Of a stretch of 43,742 nucleotides of DNA, positions 17,242 through 25,826 are shown in pieces. The translations under genes were made by a program, and so were the position numbers. How positions within the stretch are numbered: the first letter of the stretch is position 1; each line of letters opens with the position of its first letter. Below the pieces are notes generated by a model that did no database searches, was not told the origin of the DNA, and was given only the letters and a program-made list of their open reading frames with translations. The stretch is from Salinicoccus halodurans (lineage in GTDB: Bacteria; Bacillota; Bacilli; Staphylococcales; Salinicoccaceae): the NCBI RefSeq assembly GCF_900114445.1, contig NZ_FOTB01000004.1:82342-126083 (forward strand). The letters are read 5' to 3'.

Positions 17242-19098
17242 TTACTCGCTTACACCCCACTGATAAGGAAGTGTTTCTTCATTATAGCCGATCTCAATAC
17301 CGTAATTCACAACTCTTTCGTTTACAGGTTCAACTTCAGCTCTGTAAAGCGTTGGGATTACAGGCATTTCTTCCACCATCAGTTCCTGCCATTCGTTGTA
17401 GATGCCTTTCCTTGTTTCAACATCCATCGCTTCAGGTGAGTTTCCTCTCTCCATCAGCTCTGTGCTTTCTTCAGTTGCATAACGCGGATAGTTGAATGGA
17501 ACATCCGGACCATACAGGCCGTAAGGGTCCACGTCAGATCCTACGCCCCATGCACCCTGGTAGATGTCAATTTCCGGATCGTCGTTTTCCACCATGTCAT
17601 AGAATGTGTTGAACTCGATCAGACGGCCGTTTGTAAGCTGCACGTTCAGACCGATCTCTTTCCATGACTGGATGTAGTAGTTCGTCAATGGCTCAGCGAT
17701 GTCGCCGCCGGACATTGAAGCGAAGTTGATCACAAGCGGTTCGCCATCCGGATCTTCACGGAAACCGTCGCCGTCTGTATCTTCATATCCTGCTTCATCA
17801 AGAATCTGTTTCGCTTTTTCAGGATCATACTCAGGCACTTCCACTTCCTCATTATGCCATGCTTCGTGATATGGCGTGATCAGTGTCGTGGCTTTCCAGC
17901 GCAGACCATTGTAGAAACGTTCTCCCACAGCATCATTGTCCATCGCATGCCACATTGCACGGCGGAGCTCTTTATCGCCCATCTTCATTTCTTCAGGCTT
18001 GTAGTCCACTCTCTCTTCCTCTTCATTCCACTCGCCCAATTTGAAACCGATGTAAGTGTAGGAACCTTCGATATTCGCAAGCCATTCCACACCTTCCATC
18101 CCTTCAACATCCGGGAACTGGTCCGTTGGGAAGTTGATGGCAACGTCGGTTTCGCCGGTTTCCATCGCATTCGCTACAGAAGATGGTGACACAACTGAAA
18201 GCTCGATGCCGTCAAGCTGAGGCTCACCTCTCCAGTAATCTTCGAACTTCGTCATGACAACCGCTTCGCCCGGTGTGATGGATTCGACTTTGTAAGGTCC
18301 GAAACCGATCGGGTTTTCACGTGTCTGCGGTGCTTCCGCCATGTCGGCGATTGCTACACCTTCATAGTGATGCTCAGGCATTGCGTATGCCCAGATGCCG
18401 CCTGCAGTGAGTGATGGTGCGATCTCGGTATATGTGAATACTGCAGTATGATCATCCACGACTTCGATTCCGGAAATTTCTTCCGCATCTCCCGCTTTAT
18501 ACTCATTGTATCCCTCAAGCAGCGTAAAGCCGTCCGTCGCACCGCGTATGCCCGGATAGTCAGGGCTTCCGATCACTTCATAGGAATAGACATAATCCTG
18601 GATTGTCATCGGTTCACCGTCATGCCAGGTAATGCCTTCCTGAAGAGTGTATGTGATCGTATTATCCTCTTCGTTGACTTCAAACTGCATTGCCCCGTCA
18701 TTCGTATACTGGAAATCCTCGTCCATCGTGAACAATGGTTCATCGAAAAGGCTGATTACTTCAAAGTCAGGGTTACCCTGATACAGGTTGAAGTTGAGTG
18801 TGCCTTCGAATGGTGTATCGGATGTAAGTCCAACTTTCAGCGTACCTTCCCCTGTTGGCTCCGCATCGTTGGCAACCACTGTATTATAGTCTTCATAGTT
18901 GTAGATCTCTTCTCCTGAAGCGGAATCGCCTTCGCCTTCTGCGCCTCCCTCTTCAGAACTTTCCTCGCCGCCGCCTTCTTCGGAGCTTTCATCTGTGCCT
19001 TCTTCCCCTTCAGATGAACCGCCGCCGCATGCAGCAAGCGCCAATACCATGATCAGCATCATGAAGAACATAAGCCTCGACCACGAATATTTAGTCAT
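17242..19098 (-). CDS. oppA: Oligopeptide ABC transporter substrate-binding lipoprotein
   Basis: Lipid-anchored extracellular receptor of the peptide importer encoded with it (SBP family 5). The N-terminus is a lipoprotein signal: basic start, hydrophobic stretch, lipobox LAAC with Cys24. A 40-residue linker almost entirely of Gly, Ser and Glu (about 25-62) follows. The domain then runs to the end with family motifs such as TYTLQEGITWHDGEPMTIQDYVYSYE and GFGPYKVES. The whole protein is strongly acidic, as expected for a surface protein of a salt-tolerant organism. Start ATG with GGGGAGGAAA 6 nt upstream. A 313-bp gap separates it from oppC and holds its own TATAAT promoter candidate and a 5'-leader hairpin. 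Peptide specificity is unknown. Confidence 0.93.
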   Translation of the reverse strand: MTKYSWSRLMFFMMLIMVLALAACGGGSSEGEEGTDESSEEGGGEESSEEGGAEGEGDSASGEEIYNYEDYNTVVANDAEPTGEGTLKVGLTSDTPFEGTLNFNLYQGNPDFEVISLFDEPLFTMDEDFQYTNDGAMQFEVNEEDNTITYTLQEGITWHDGEPMTIQDYVYSYEVIGSPDYPGIRGATDGFTLLEGYNEYKAGDAEEISGIEVVDDHTAVFTYTEIAPSLTAGGIWAYAMPEHHYEGVAIADMAEAPQTRENPIGFGPYKVESITPGEAVVMTKFEDYWRGEPQLDGIELSVVSPSSVANAMETGETDVAINFPTDQFPDVEGMEGVEWLANIEGSYTYIGFKLGEWNEEEERVDYKPEEMKMGDKELRRAMWHAMDNDAVGERFYNGLRWKATTLITPYHEAWHNEEVEVPEYDPEKAKQILDEAGYEDTDGDGFREDPDGEPLVINFASMSGGDIAEPLTNYYIQSWKEIGLNVQLTNGRLIEFNTFYDMVENDDPEIDIYQGAWGVGSDVDPYGLYGPDVPFNYPRYATEESTELMERGNSPEAMDVETRKGIYNEWQELMVEEMPVIPTLYRAEVEPVNERVVNYGIEIGYNEETLPYQWGVSE

Positions 19099-19141
19099 AA
19101 TATTTCCTCCCCTAAAATAATATTTGAACTGATATATATAC

Positions 19142-19169
19142 TTAAGTTCAGTGATAAACTGAAACTTAG
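19142..19169 (-). promoter_or_regulatory. Hairpin in the oppA leader
   Basis: TAAGTTCAGT and ACTGAAACTTA form a dyad with one bulged base and a 5-nt loop, between the predicted start of transcription and the oppA ribosome site. It could stabilise the mRNA or bind a regulator. Confidence 0.35.
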
Positions 19170-19187
19170 TACCAAAAATTAGTTAAT

Positions 19188-19193
19188 ATTATA
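19188..19193 (-). promoter_or_regulatory. -10 box candidate for oppA
   Basis: TATAAT on the minus strand, about 90 bp before the ATG; the matching -35 (around TACTTACAT) is poor. The rest of the 19194-19411 gap shows only a loose GATTTGCA / TGCAAATC dyad and nothing coding. Confidence 0.4.
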
Positions 19194-19411
19194 CCCCTGA
19201 GTTGTATATGTAAGTATGTATATGCATAATATTATCACAATTATCTGAAATATCAATTGCCTTATTAATACAAATTAACCAAAAAGTGTATTTTAGCAAC
19301 CGATTTGCACTGTTCCGTGATTTTTCAGATTATTCCACAAGAAGCGATTGCAAATCATTTTAAAAGCAGGATTCCGTTTCACAATGAATGTCCCGGAACC
19401 CGCTTGAAATC

Positions 19412-20545
19412 CTATGCCTGTCGCTGTCTTGCGTCACCGGCGCGGCGCAGTGCCTCACCGATGTTGCGCACACAGAGCATCAGCAGCAGAATCAGCACTG
19501 CAGCAGGCACCCAGATCCACCATCTGTGCTGGAGCGTCTGCGAATTCGTCGCATAAGCCATCAGCGTGCCGAGTGACGGATAGTCCTCTGGGAACCCGAA
19601 CCCGATGAATGACAGGCCGGATTCGATTCCGATGTTTGCGGCAAGTGAGAGCGTGCTGTTGACGATGATGATACCGACCAGGTTTGGCATCAGCTGCGTG
19701 AATATGATTTTCATATGCGAACTTCCCAGCGTCTTCGATGCATTGATATAATCAAGTTCCTTCTCCTGGATGGCAAGCGAACGCACAAGCCTCGCGGTGC
19801 CCGTCCACAGGAATGCCGCCATGATGAGCGAGAAGGTGAAAATATCATATGATGGTGATATCGTCACAAACACGATGATGATCATAAGGAACGGAAGGAC
19901 CATGAAGAAATCGACGACGCGCATCATCATGTTGTCAATCTGTCCGCCGAAGTACCCGGAAATGACGCCGTACGCAATGCCGAAGCCGACGCTCATTATG
20001 GTTACGAGAATACCGATCGCAAGCGAATTCCTTGTCCCGATGATCAGCTGCCCGAATATATCACGGCCGCCGTAGTCCGTCCCCAGCCTGAATTCTTCAT
20101 TCGGCGGCTGGTTGATTGCGAAAAGGTCCACCGTGACGATCGTCTGGCGGTCGAGAAACATCGTGAGTCCAAACACATAGGATGTGATCAGTACGAATAT
20201 GATGAGTGAGAAAAGTGCCAGTTTGTCGGCGATGACTTCCTGAATCAGTATTTTCCATCCCGGTGTACTTTTCGGGAGGTTCTTTGAATCCAGGGCTCCA
20301 TGGCCGGCGACACCGTGCGGGAGATCCGCTTTGACGCTCATGTCCATATCGCCTTTCTCATATCTGTGTTCATCATCGCTTCTTGCTTCAAATGCGTCTT
20401 TGGCCCGGGGTCTTCCGTCACTTGCCGTTTCACGGTCTCCGATCTGTTCGCGGCGGCGGACGCGTTCCTGTTCGTTTCTTTCCTCTTCGGAACGGTTTTC
20501 CTCCCGCCCCCGGCCCATTCTGCCTCTGTTATCTTTATTATCCAT
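19412..20545 (-). CDS. oppC: Oligopeptide ABC transporter permease OppC
   Basis: Inner permease subunit with about six membrane helices. The binding-protein-dependent transport domain runs from about residue 150 to 365, with the conserved EAA loop around residues 275-295 (YINASKTLGSSHMKIIFTQL). The first about 85 residues are an unusually long, highly charged cytosolic extension (rich in Arg, Glu, Asp, with repeats of E-R and R-R-E), ahead of the normal OppC N-terminus GWKILIQEVIADKLALFSLI. The start is ATG with AAGGGGGCGG upstream; the extension is real if this start is used, and the next Met codons (residues 67-69) lack a comparable ribosome site. It lies 13 bp after oppB. Confidence 0.93.
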   Translation of the reverse strand: MDNKDNRGRMGRGREENRSEEERNEQERVRRREQIGDRETASDGRPRAKDAFEARSDDEHRYEKGDMDMSVKADLPHGVAGHGALDSKNLPKSTPGWKILIQEVIADKLALFSLIIFVLITSYVFGLTMFLDRQTIVTVDLFAINQPPNEEFRLGTDYGGRDIFGQLIIGTRNSLAIGILVTIMSVGFGIAYGVISGYFGGQIDNMMMRVVDFFMVLPFLMIIIVFVTISPSYDIFTFSLIMAAFLWTGTARLVRSLAIQEKELDYINASKTLGSSHMKIIFTQLMPNLVGIIIVNSTLSLAANIGIESGLSFIGFGFPEDYPSLGTLMAYATNSQTLQHRWWIWVPAAVLILLLMLCVRNIGEALRRAGDARQRQA

Positions 20546-20558
20546 TTTATCCGCCCCC

Positions 20559-21521
20559 TTACTTGATGCGTATCCTTGGATCTACGATACTCAGGATGAT
20601 GTCGGACAGCAGTGCACCAACAATTGCCATGAACCCGTAGAACAGGATAAGAACGTTTGCCACACTGAAGTCACGCGTCGATATGGAATCGAGGAACAGT
20701 CTGCCCATGCCCGGGTAGCTGTAGATCATCTCTATGAAAATTGATCCGCCCAGGAGCGCCACGATTTCATAGCCGAAGAATGCCGCAATCGGAAGTATGG
20801 AGTTTCTGAATATATGTCTGTTGTACACTGCGGACTCATTCACCCCTTTGGCACGCGCCAATACGATAAAGTCCTTCTGTTTCGTTTCGATAATGCCGCT
20901 TCTGAGATACTGCACCGTACCGACCAGGCCGATCAGTGCAATTGCGAAACTCGGCAGCACCAGATGGTTCATCTTACTGAGGACATAGTCAAGCGTCCCC
21001 GGTTCTATGCCTGGCCCTACTGAGCCGCCGGTCGGGAACCATCCCAGGTTATACCCGAAAATCCAGAGCAGTACCAATCCGAATATGAACTGCGGCGTCG
21101 CGAAGCCAAGGTATGTATACCCTGTGATCGTCGTATCAAGCAGAGAGTCATTGTAGCGGCCGGATACGAGGCCGAGCGGCAGACCGAGCAGATAGATCAG
21201 GACTGTCGAGAAGAGCGACAGCCAGATAGTATTCAGCAGTCTGTCACCGATGACATCCAGTACCGGACGCTGGTGGAAAATCGAATTCCCGAAGTCGCCC
21301 TGGAACATCGCGAACACCCAGTCCCTGTATTGTATGTACCATGGGTTGTTCAGTCCGAGCGCTTCACGCTTCGCTTCGATCGCCTCTCTCGGTATCGTCG
21401 GATCGATCAGGCCTGACAATGCATCTCCGGGCATCAGTGAGCCCATTATGAAGACCAGGACACTGAGCACGACCAGCTGTGGAAATGTGACGAGTAAACG
21501 TCTAATCGTAAATTTCAGCAT
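20559..21521 (-). CDS. oppB: Oligopeptide ABC transporter permease OppB
   Basis: Membrane permease subunit pairing with OppC (320 residues, about six transmembrane helices). The N-terminus MLKFTIRRLLVTFPQLVVLSV is the classical OppB/DppB start, and the EAA-type loop is KDFIVLARAKGVNESAVYNRHIFRN near residues 215-240. Start ATG 7 bp after the oppF stop; the ribosome site AAAGGGTGA overlaps that stop, implying translational coupling. A member of the oppD-F-B-C-A transcription unit on the minus strand. Confidence 0.95.
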   Translation of the reverse strand: MLKFTIRRLLVTFPQLVVLSVLVFIMGSLMPGDALSGLIDPTIPREAIEAKREALGLNNPWYIQYRDWVFAMFQGDFGNSIFHQRPVLDVIGDRLLNTIWLSLFSTVLIYLLGLPLGLVSGRYNDSLLDTTITGYTYLGFATPQFIFGLVLLWIFGYNLGWFPTGGSVGPGIEPGTLDYVLSKMNHLVLPSFAIALIGLVGTVQYLRSGIIETKQKDFIVLARAKGVNESAVYNRHIFRNSILPIAAFFGYEIVALLGGSIFIEMIYSYPGMGRLFLDSISTRDFSVANVLILFYGFMAIVGALLSDIILSIVDPRIRIK

Positions 21522-21528
21522 CAGTTCA

Positions 21529-22458
21529 TCACCCTTTCACCGGCAGCGCAACTCTGTGCGTCTCCGAAATGGATTGTAATGGGAACGCTCTTCCCCCGTC
21601 GTCGAGATAGTCTGAGAAGTTCTGGTCATATTCCGTCTTGACCGTCTGCCTCATTTCCAGGTTGCGTTCGATTCTATCCACATTCGTGTCGGGAATGGCC
21701 GCAATCAGACGTTTCGTATATATATGTTGTGGGTTTGAGAATATATCCTCTGCTGTCCCCTCTTCCACGAGGCGTCCCTGGTACATGATGCCGATATGCT
21801 GGCACATGTGACGCACGACGCCCAGGTCATGGGCGATGAACATCATCGTCAGGTTCATATCCCGCTGGATTTCCTGCATGAAGTTGAGCACCTGTGCCTG
21901 GACGGAGACATCCAGTGCCGATACAGGTTCGTCAGCAATGATGAGTTTCGGATTAAGGGCGATGGCACGTGCCACACCAATCCGCTGACGCTGACCGCCC
22001 GAGAATTCATGCGGGTATTTATACAGGGCATCTCTCGGAAGCCCCACGCGGTCCAGAAGATCCAGCACTGCTTCCATCAGTTCATTTTTGGATTGTTTAT
22101 GATAATTCCGAATCGGCTCAGCGACGATATCTATTACACGTTTCCGGGCATTCAATGAAGAATACGGATCCTGGAAGATCATCTGGATATCATCCCGGAC
22201 ATCGACTTTCCTGCCCGATGTGTTCAGTTTCCGGCCGTCGAATAAAATATCCCCCCCGGTGATATGATTCAGTCCCATCACCGCTTTGCCCGTTGTCGTT
22301 TTGCCCGAACCGGATTCACCGACCAGGCCGTAGGACGTCCCTTCGGGAATATTGATGCTCACACCATCCACCGCTTTGACATAGTCTTTGACGGTGTTGA
22401 AAAATCCGCCTTTGATCGGATAATGCACTTTAAGGTCTTTTATCTCAAGTAGTGTCAT
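21529..22458 (-). CDS. oppF: Oligopeptide ABC transporter ATP-binding protein OppF
   Basis: Cytosolic ATPase subunit energising peptide uptake. It has the Walker A motif GESGSGKTT (about residues 49-57), the Q-loop region DDIQMIFQDPYSSLNAR, the ABC signature SGGQRQRIGVARAIA, Walker B LIIADEPVSALD, and the oligopeptide-transporter C-terminal region. 309 residues is typical. Its ATG overlaps the oppD stop by 1 nt (TGATG), so the two ATPases are coupled in translation and probably act as a heterodimer. Confidence 0.95.
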   Translation of the reverse strand: MTLLEIKDLKVHYPIKGGFFNTVKDYVKAVDGVSINIPEGTSYGLVGESGSGKTTTGKAVMGLNHITGGDILFDGRKLNTSGRKVDVRDDIQMIFQDPYSSLNARKRVIDIVAEPIRNYHKQSKNELMEAVLDLLDRVGLPRDALYKYPHEFSGGQRQRIGVARAIALNPKLIIADEPVSALDVSVQAQVLNFMQEIQRDMNLTMMFIAHDLGVVRHMCQHIGIMYQGRLVEEGTAEDIFSNPQHIYTKRLIAAIPDTNVDRIERNLEMRQTVKTEYDQNFSDYLDDGGRAFPLQSISETHRVALPVKG

Positions 22459-23486
22459 CAGGCTCTACCTCCGGTACCGGTTTCCAATGATTCAGCTGCC
22501 GTTTCTTCATTATTCAGATGGAAATTCCTGTAGCATGTGCATCTTACAAAGTGGTCGCCGGCAATCTCACGAAGCTCCGGATTGTCTTCATGTTCCGAAG
22601 CGGGGACCCACGGGATGCGCGGGGCGAATCTGCAGCCGTCCCTGTCCATCTTGTTGAGCGGCGGGACGACACCTTCGATTACATGCAGCTTGCTTCCGAG
22701 CATGTCTTCGGACGGCAGCGAATTCAGCAGCGACCGTGTATATGGATGCCGGGGGTTCTTGAACAGTTCCCGCACCGGTGCCACTTCGACAATCTGCCCG
22801 GCGTACATCACCGCTACACGGTCCGCCATTTCAGCAACAACACCAAGGTCATGCGTGATCAGAAGGACACCTGAGCCCAGGTCATCCTGCAGGTCCCGGA
22901 TCAGGTCCAGTATCTGTGCCTGGATAGTCACATCCAGTGCAGTCGTCGGTTCATCCGCAATCAGGAGTTTCGGCCTGTTCGCAATGGCGATGGCGATGAC
23001 GACACGCTGTCGCATCCCCCCGGACAATTCATGCGGAAAAGCTTCAGCCACCCTTTCCGGACGTGGTATCCCGACTTTATCCAGTAATTCAACCGCATAG
23101 GATTCTCTCTCATTTTTCGATTTCGTCCCATGCAGTTTCAGTGTTTCCATAATCTGCAGTTTTACTTTCATCAGCGGATTCAGAGCGGTCATCGGATCCT
23201 GGAAGATCATCGACATGTCTCCGCCGCGTATTTTATTCATCTTACCGGTACTGAGTTCCGTCAGTTCCCTCTCCTGGAATCTCACTTCCCCTTCTATGCG
23301 GGCCTTCGTGTGCAGGCCCATCAGCGAAAATGCCGTAGCACTCTTCCCTGACCCGGATTCTCCCACAAGCGCCAGCACCTCATTCGGTTTGATGCTGAAC
23401 GAAACATGGTCGACCGCCGGATAATACTCACCCTTGATCTTGAACGAAGTCGTAAGATCGTTGACCTCAAGTAATTTCTCAGACAT
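22458..23486 (-). CDS. oppD: Oligopeptide ABC transporter ATP-binding protein OppD
   Basis: First gene of the peptide importer operon; partner ATPase of OppF. Walker A GESGSGKSAT, signature LSGGMRQRVVIAIAIA, Walker B LLIADEPTTALD are all intact. The C-terminal segment holds the Cys-containing region typical of OppD/DppD (CRFAPRIPW...FVRCTCY, three cysteines), where iron-sulfur or metal binding has been seen in some homologues. The start is ATG with a weak purine run. A promoter TTGAAA-N17-TATATT lies about 245 bp upstream with a cre box further up, so carbon status probably affects the operon. Confidence 0.95.
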   Translation of the reverse strand: MSEKLLEVNDLTTSFKIKGEYYPAVDHVSFSIKPNEVLALVGESGSGKSATAFSLMGLHTKARIEGEVRFQERELTELSTGKMNKIRGGDMSMIFQDPMTALNPLMKVKLQIMETLKLHGTKSKNERESYAVELLDKVGIPRPERVAEAFPHELSGGMRQRVVIAIAIANRPKLLIADEPTTALDVTIQAQILDLIRDLQDDLGSGVLLITHDLGVVAEMADRVAVMYAGQIVEVAPVRELFKNPRHPYTRSLLNSLPSEDMLGSKLHVIEGVVPPLNKMDRDGCRFAPRIPWVPASEHEDNPELREIAGDHFVRCTCYRNFHLNNEETAAESLETGTGGRA

Positions 23487-23729
23487 TTTTACCCACCCAT
23501 TCTTTTCTTACTCTTCAACCCTTTGTTATCTCTCTTGAAAATCAAAACCGCTGCGGCGCTGTATATCCTCCCAAATGGAATATAACAGTCTTTTGCCTGA
23601 TCAGGATTACGATGTGATTTATCAGACAGTGCAGCAAATCCGATGTTATACATATTGTAATTCCGGAGATTACAATATGCAACATCTGTTTTTTGAATTG
23701 TAACAATAATTTGTATATTACAAAGGTTA

Positions 23730-23758
23730 AATATACACCATTGCATAACCCTTTTCAA
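23730..23758 (-). promoter_or_regulatory. Promoter of the opp operon
   Basis: On the minus strand TTGAAA (23753-23758) and TATATT (23730-23735) are spaced by 17 bp. The long leader between it and oppD (23487-23725) shows no coding sequence or recognised riboswitch. Confidence 0.6.
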
Positions 23759-23788
23759 TACCCTCAGCCAATATTTTTTTCTGAAATT

Positions 23789-23802
23789 TGTAAGCGTTTA
23801 CA
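23789..23802. promoter_or_regulatory. CcpA cre box between opp and yjzD
   Basis: TGTAAGCGTTTACA matches the cre consensus TGWAARCGYTWNCW at every position and is a perfect palindrome. It is centred about 72 bp upstream of the expected opp start, a position more typical of CcpA activation than repression. It is also upstream of the yjzD promoter. Confidence 0.8.
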
Positions 23803-23865
23803 AAAAGAATGCGTCCATGTTCTGTTTATCATGTGATTTTGTGAAAAATATATTTTGTTTGCTTT

Positions 23866-23897
23866 TTGACACCAATCACTCTGATTGGCACTATACA
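23866..23897 (+). promoter_or_regulatory. Promoter with long spacer and internal dyad upstream of yjzD
   Basis: TTGACA (23866-23871) and TATACA (23892-23897) are 20 bp apart. The perfect dyad CCAATC-ACTCT-GATTGG fills 23872-23888. Long spacers with a central dyad are characteristic of MerR-type activation, but a simple repressor site is equally possible. Confidence 0.45.
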
Positions 23898-23954
23898 TAT
23901 ACACCCTTTTAAGTTATTATTAATTTATATAATATATGTAGTGGAGGCAGGACC

Positions 23955-24155
23955 ATGAGATACGTAATCAGCTTTATCTGGGCATTCATGCTTACACAGA
24001 TGGTTAACTTCGTCCTGAACAGTCTTGGCGGCGGCAGCCCTTATATGTTCTGGAGCGGTGTTGCGCTGGCAGTGATCATTACAGCCACAATCGCCATCTT
24101 TGACGTAATGCTTAAACATCCCGACGAGGAAAATGAAGCACAGCACAACCATTAA
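23955..24155 (+). CDS. yjzD: DUF2929 small membrane protein (YjzD family)
   Basis: 66-residue protein with two membrane segments (about 3-22 and 32-52), a Gly-rich turn (LGGGSPYM) between them, and a polar His/Glu tail. The start MRYVISFIWAFML is the hallmark of the DUF2929/YjzD family, which in Bacillus and S. aureus lies next to fabH. Function is unknown to me. Start ATG with GGAGGCAGG upstream. Here the opp operon separates it from fabH. It is followed by its own terminator. Confidence 0.88.
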   Translation: MRYVISFIWAFMLTQMVNFVLNSLGGGSPYMFWSGVALAVIITATIAIFDVMLKHPDEENEAQHNH

Positions 24156-24164
24156 TACGATTTT

Positions 24165-24199
24165 AAAACCCGCAGACCATAACCGGCTGCGGGTTTTAT
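24165..24199. terminator. Terminator downstream of yjzD
   Basis: The arms AAAACCCGCAG (24165-24175) and CTGCGGGTTTT (24187-24197) form a perfect 11-bp stem whose ends act as A- and T-runs in both directions. Confidence 0.85.
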
Positions 24200-24478
24200 T
24201 ATTTCATATTCAGTTTCGGGAATTTGAAATCCGGACTGGTGTCGCCGGGTGAACTCCAGGCTTCCTGCCGGGCTCAGCCGGCATCCGGTTTATATTCAAG
24301 ACGCGGCAGTTTTGTACTTTCCCGGCCCCCCTTTTTCGGCGGCAAAAGCGCTTATAACCGACCTTTTTAATGTGAATTGATGCATCGTTTTAATGTATAA
24401 CACATTTCAGTTCCTGCCCGCCATCCAGTTAGAAATAAAAACCGGTACACTTGAAAAACAGCCAGTCGCATCATCTTC
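24200..24478. other. Intergenic stretch without recognised features
   Basis: Between the convergent genes yjzD and the nitronate monooxygenase. No credible coding sequence, no 41-bp repeat. A short GC-rich segment (24255-24300) with CCGG-containing dyads such as GCCGGGCTCAGCCGGC is the only structure noted. Confidence 0.4.
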
Positions 24479-25555
24479 CTATATCCTGAATTTAAACGCC
24501 TCCGCTTCAGCGGCCAGCCTTTCCATAAGATCCGCGGCAGAGATATCGCGCGCAGACTGTTTGCCTTGGCCCGAGAGCAGCATTGCATAATCGGGCACAC
24601 CGCTCTCTTTTGACGCATCCTGAAACGGCTGTGTCAGACTGCGCTGGACAGGGTAATCCACCATCTCTTCCTGAACGCCGCTGAACTCGGATATGAACCT
24701 GTTCTTCACGGCCCTCGCCTGTCTGCCTGTAAACAGTTTTGTCAGCACAGCCGGAGCATCCCTGAATTCAGTCAGGATGCTCTTATGAAGCCGATGCGCC
24801 CCGCTTTCGTGCACCGCCAGAAATGCGGTCCCCATCTGCACACCTTCCGCTCCGAGTATCCCGGCGGCCGCAATATTCCTGCCGGTCATGATGCCGCCCG
24901 CCGCTATAACAGGAATATCCACCCGGGCGGCTGCATCCGGAATGAGGGACATGAGGCCGATGAGGCTGTCTTCTGAGCTTCTGAGGAATGCACCGCGGTG
25001 GCCGCCGGCCTCCGAACCCTGGAGTATGACTGCATCCATGCCGGCGGCCTCGATGGCTGCGGCTTCTTCTGCAGTCGTTGCAGTCGCGAGCATGATGATG
25101 CCCGCTTCTTTCAGGCGCAGGATCTGATCATCGTGCGGAACGCCGAAGATGAAAGAGACAATCGGCACTCCCTCTTCGATGACGACATCGAGCTGGGCTT
25201 CGAATTTTTCACGGATATCTTCCGGGGCGGGCGGCGTGATCTCTTTCTGCCCGAGATCGAAAGCTTCATACGCCGGCCGCAGAAGTCCGAGTGCCCGGCT
25301 GATGTCTCGGTCCGTCACTTCGAAATCCCGCGGAATGAACAGATTCACTCCGAAATGCCTTCCGGTCCGTGCCCTCGTTTCCTGTATCAGACCACGCAGA
25401 TCCTCAGGGCCGAGGCTTCCGGCAGCAATCATTCCGAGCCCTCCGGCATTCGACACTTCCGACACGAGTCCGCTCGTCGTAATGCCGCCCGCCATCGGTG
25501 CCTGGATGATTGCATGCTCCACTCCGAGCAGCCCCCTCACTCTTTTTGAATCCAT
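24479..25555 (-). CDS. Nitronate monooxygenase family flavoprotein
   Basis: FMN-dependent TIM-barrel enzyme of the 2-nitropropane dioxygenase/nitronate monooxygenase family, oxidising nitronates such as propionate-3-nitronate. The N-terminal IIQAPMAGGITTSGLVSEVSNAGGLGMIAAG is the family signature; QGSEAGGHRGAF contains the catalytic-type His, and VIAAGGIMTGRNIAAAGILGAEGVQMGTAFL is the FMN phosphate-binding part. 358 residues. Start ATG with AGGAGGAG 7 nt upstream. It is monocistronic, and a palindrome lies at its expected transcription start. The true substrate in this organism is unknown; enoyl-ACP reductase FabK shares the fold, but the GGHRG motif fits the monooxygenase better. Confidence 0.88.
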   Translation of the reverse strand: MDSKRVRGLLGVEHAIIQAPMAGGITTSGLVSEVSNAGGLGMIAAGSLGPEDLRGLIQETRARTGRHFGVNLFIPRDFEVTDRDISRALGLLRPAYEAFDLGQKEITPPAPEDIREKFEAQLDVVIEEGVPIVSFIFGVPHDDQILRLKEAGIIMLATATTAEEAAAIEAAGMDAVILQGSEAGGHRGAFLRSSEDSLIGLMSLIPDAAARVDIPVIAAGGIMTGRNIAAAGILGAEGVQMGTAFLAVHESGAHRLHKSILTEFRDAPAVLTKLFTGRQARAVKNRFISEFSGVQEEMVDYPVQRSLTQPFQDASKESGVPDYAMLLSGQGKQSARDISAADLMERLAAEAEAFKFRI

Positions 25556-25588
25556 TGTAAATCTCCTCCTGTCCTATGATTACTGCTC

Positions 25589-25603
25589 AGTGGTCATACC
25601 ACT
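25589..25603. promoter_or_regulatory. Palindromic operator candidate at the nitronate monooxygenase promoter
   Basis: AGTGGTCATACCACT has perfect 6-bp arms around a 3-bp centre. It starts 7 bp downstream of a minus-strand TATAAT (25611-25616), so it should cover the transcription start. A repressor site (for example GntR-like) is an inference. Confidence 0.5.
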
Positions 25604-25826
25604 TTCTTCTATTATATAGTCCCCATTTAAAAATGCATTAAATAACATGGATCAGGAACATCGATACGGAGCGGCCCGCATTCCGGGCTCGAAATGACCT
25701 TCATCCAACTCCCTATACCCTGTACTGCGCTTCCCTATACACACTTATAAGGGTAAAACTATACAAAACTGTCCGTTTCAGCTATCATGGAATATTATTG
25801 AAATCAATTACGAATGGAGTATCACA

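Noticed and set aside
23489-23758. Minus-strand open frame of 89 codons upstream of oppD
   Set aside because: It starts at or before the predicted promoter, has atypical composition (no recognisable domain), and no ribosome site.
24200-24478. Possible decayed gene between yjzD and the nitronate monooxygenase gene
   Set aside because: No frame gives recognisable protein sequence on either strand.
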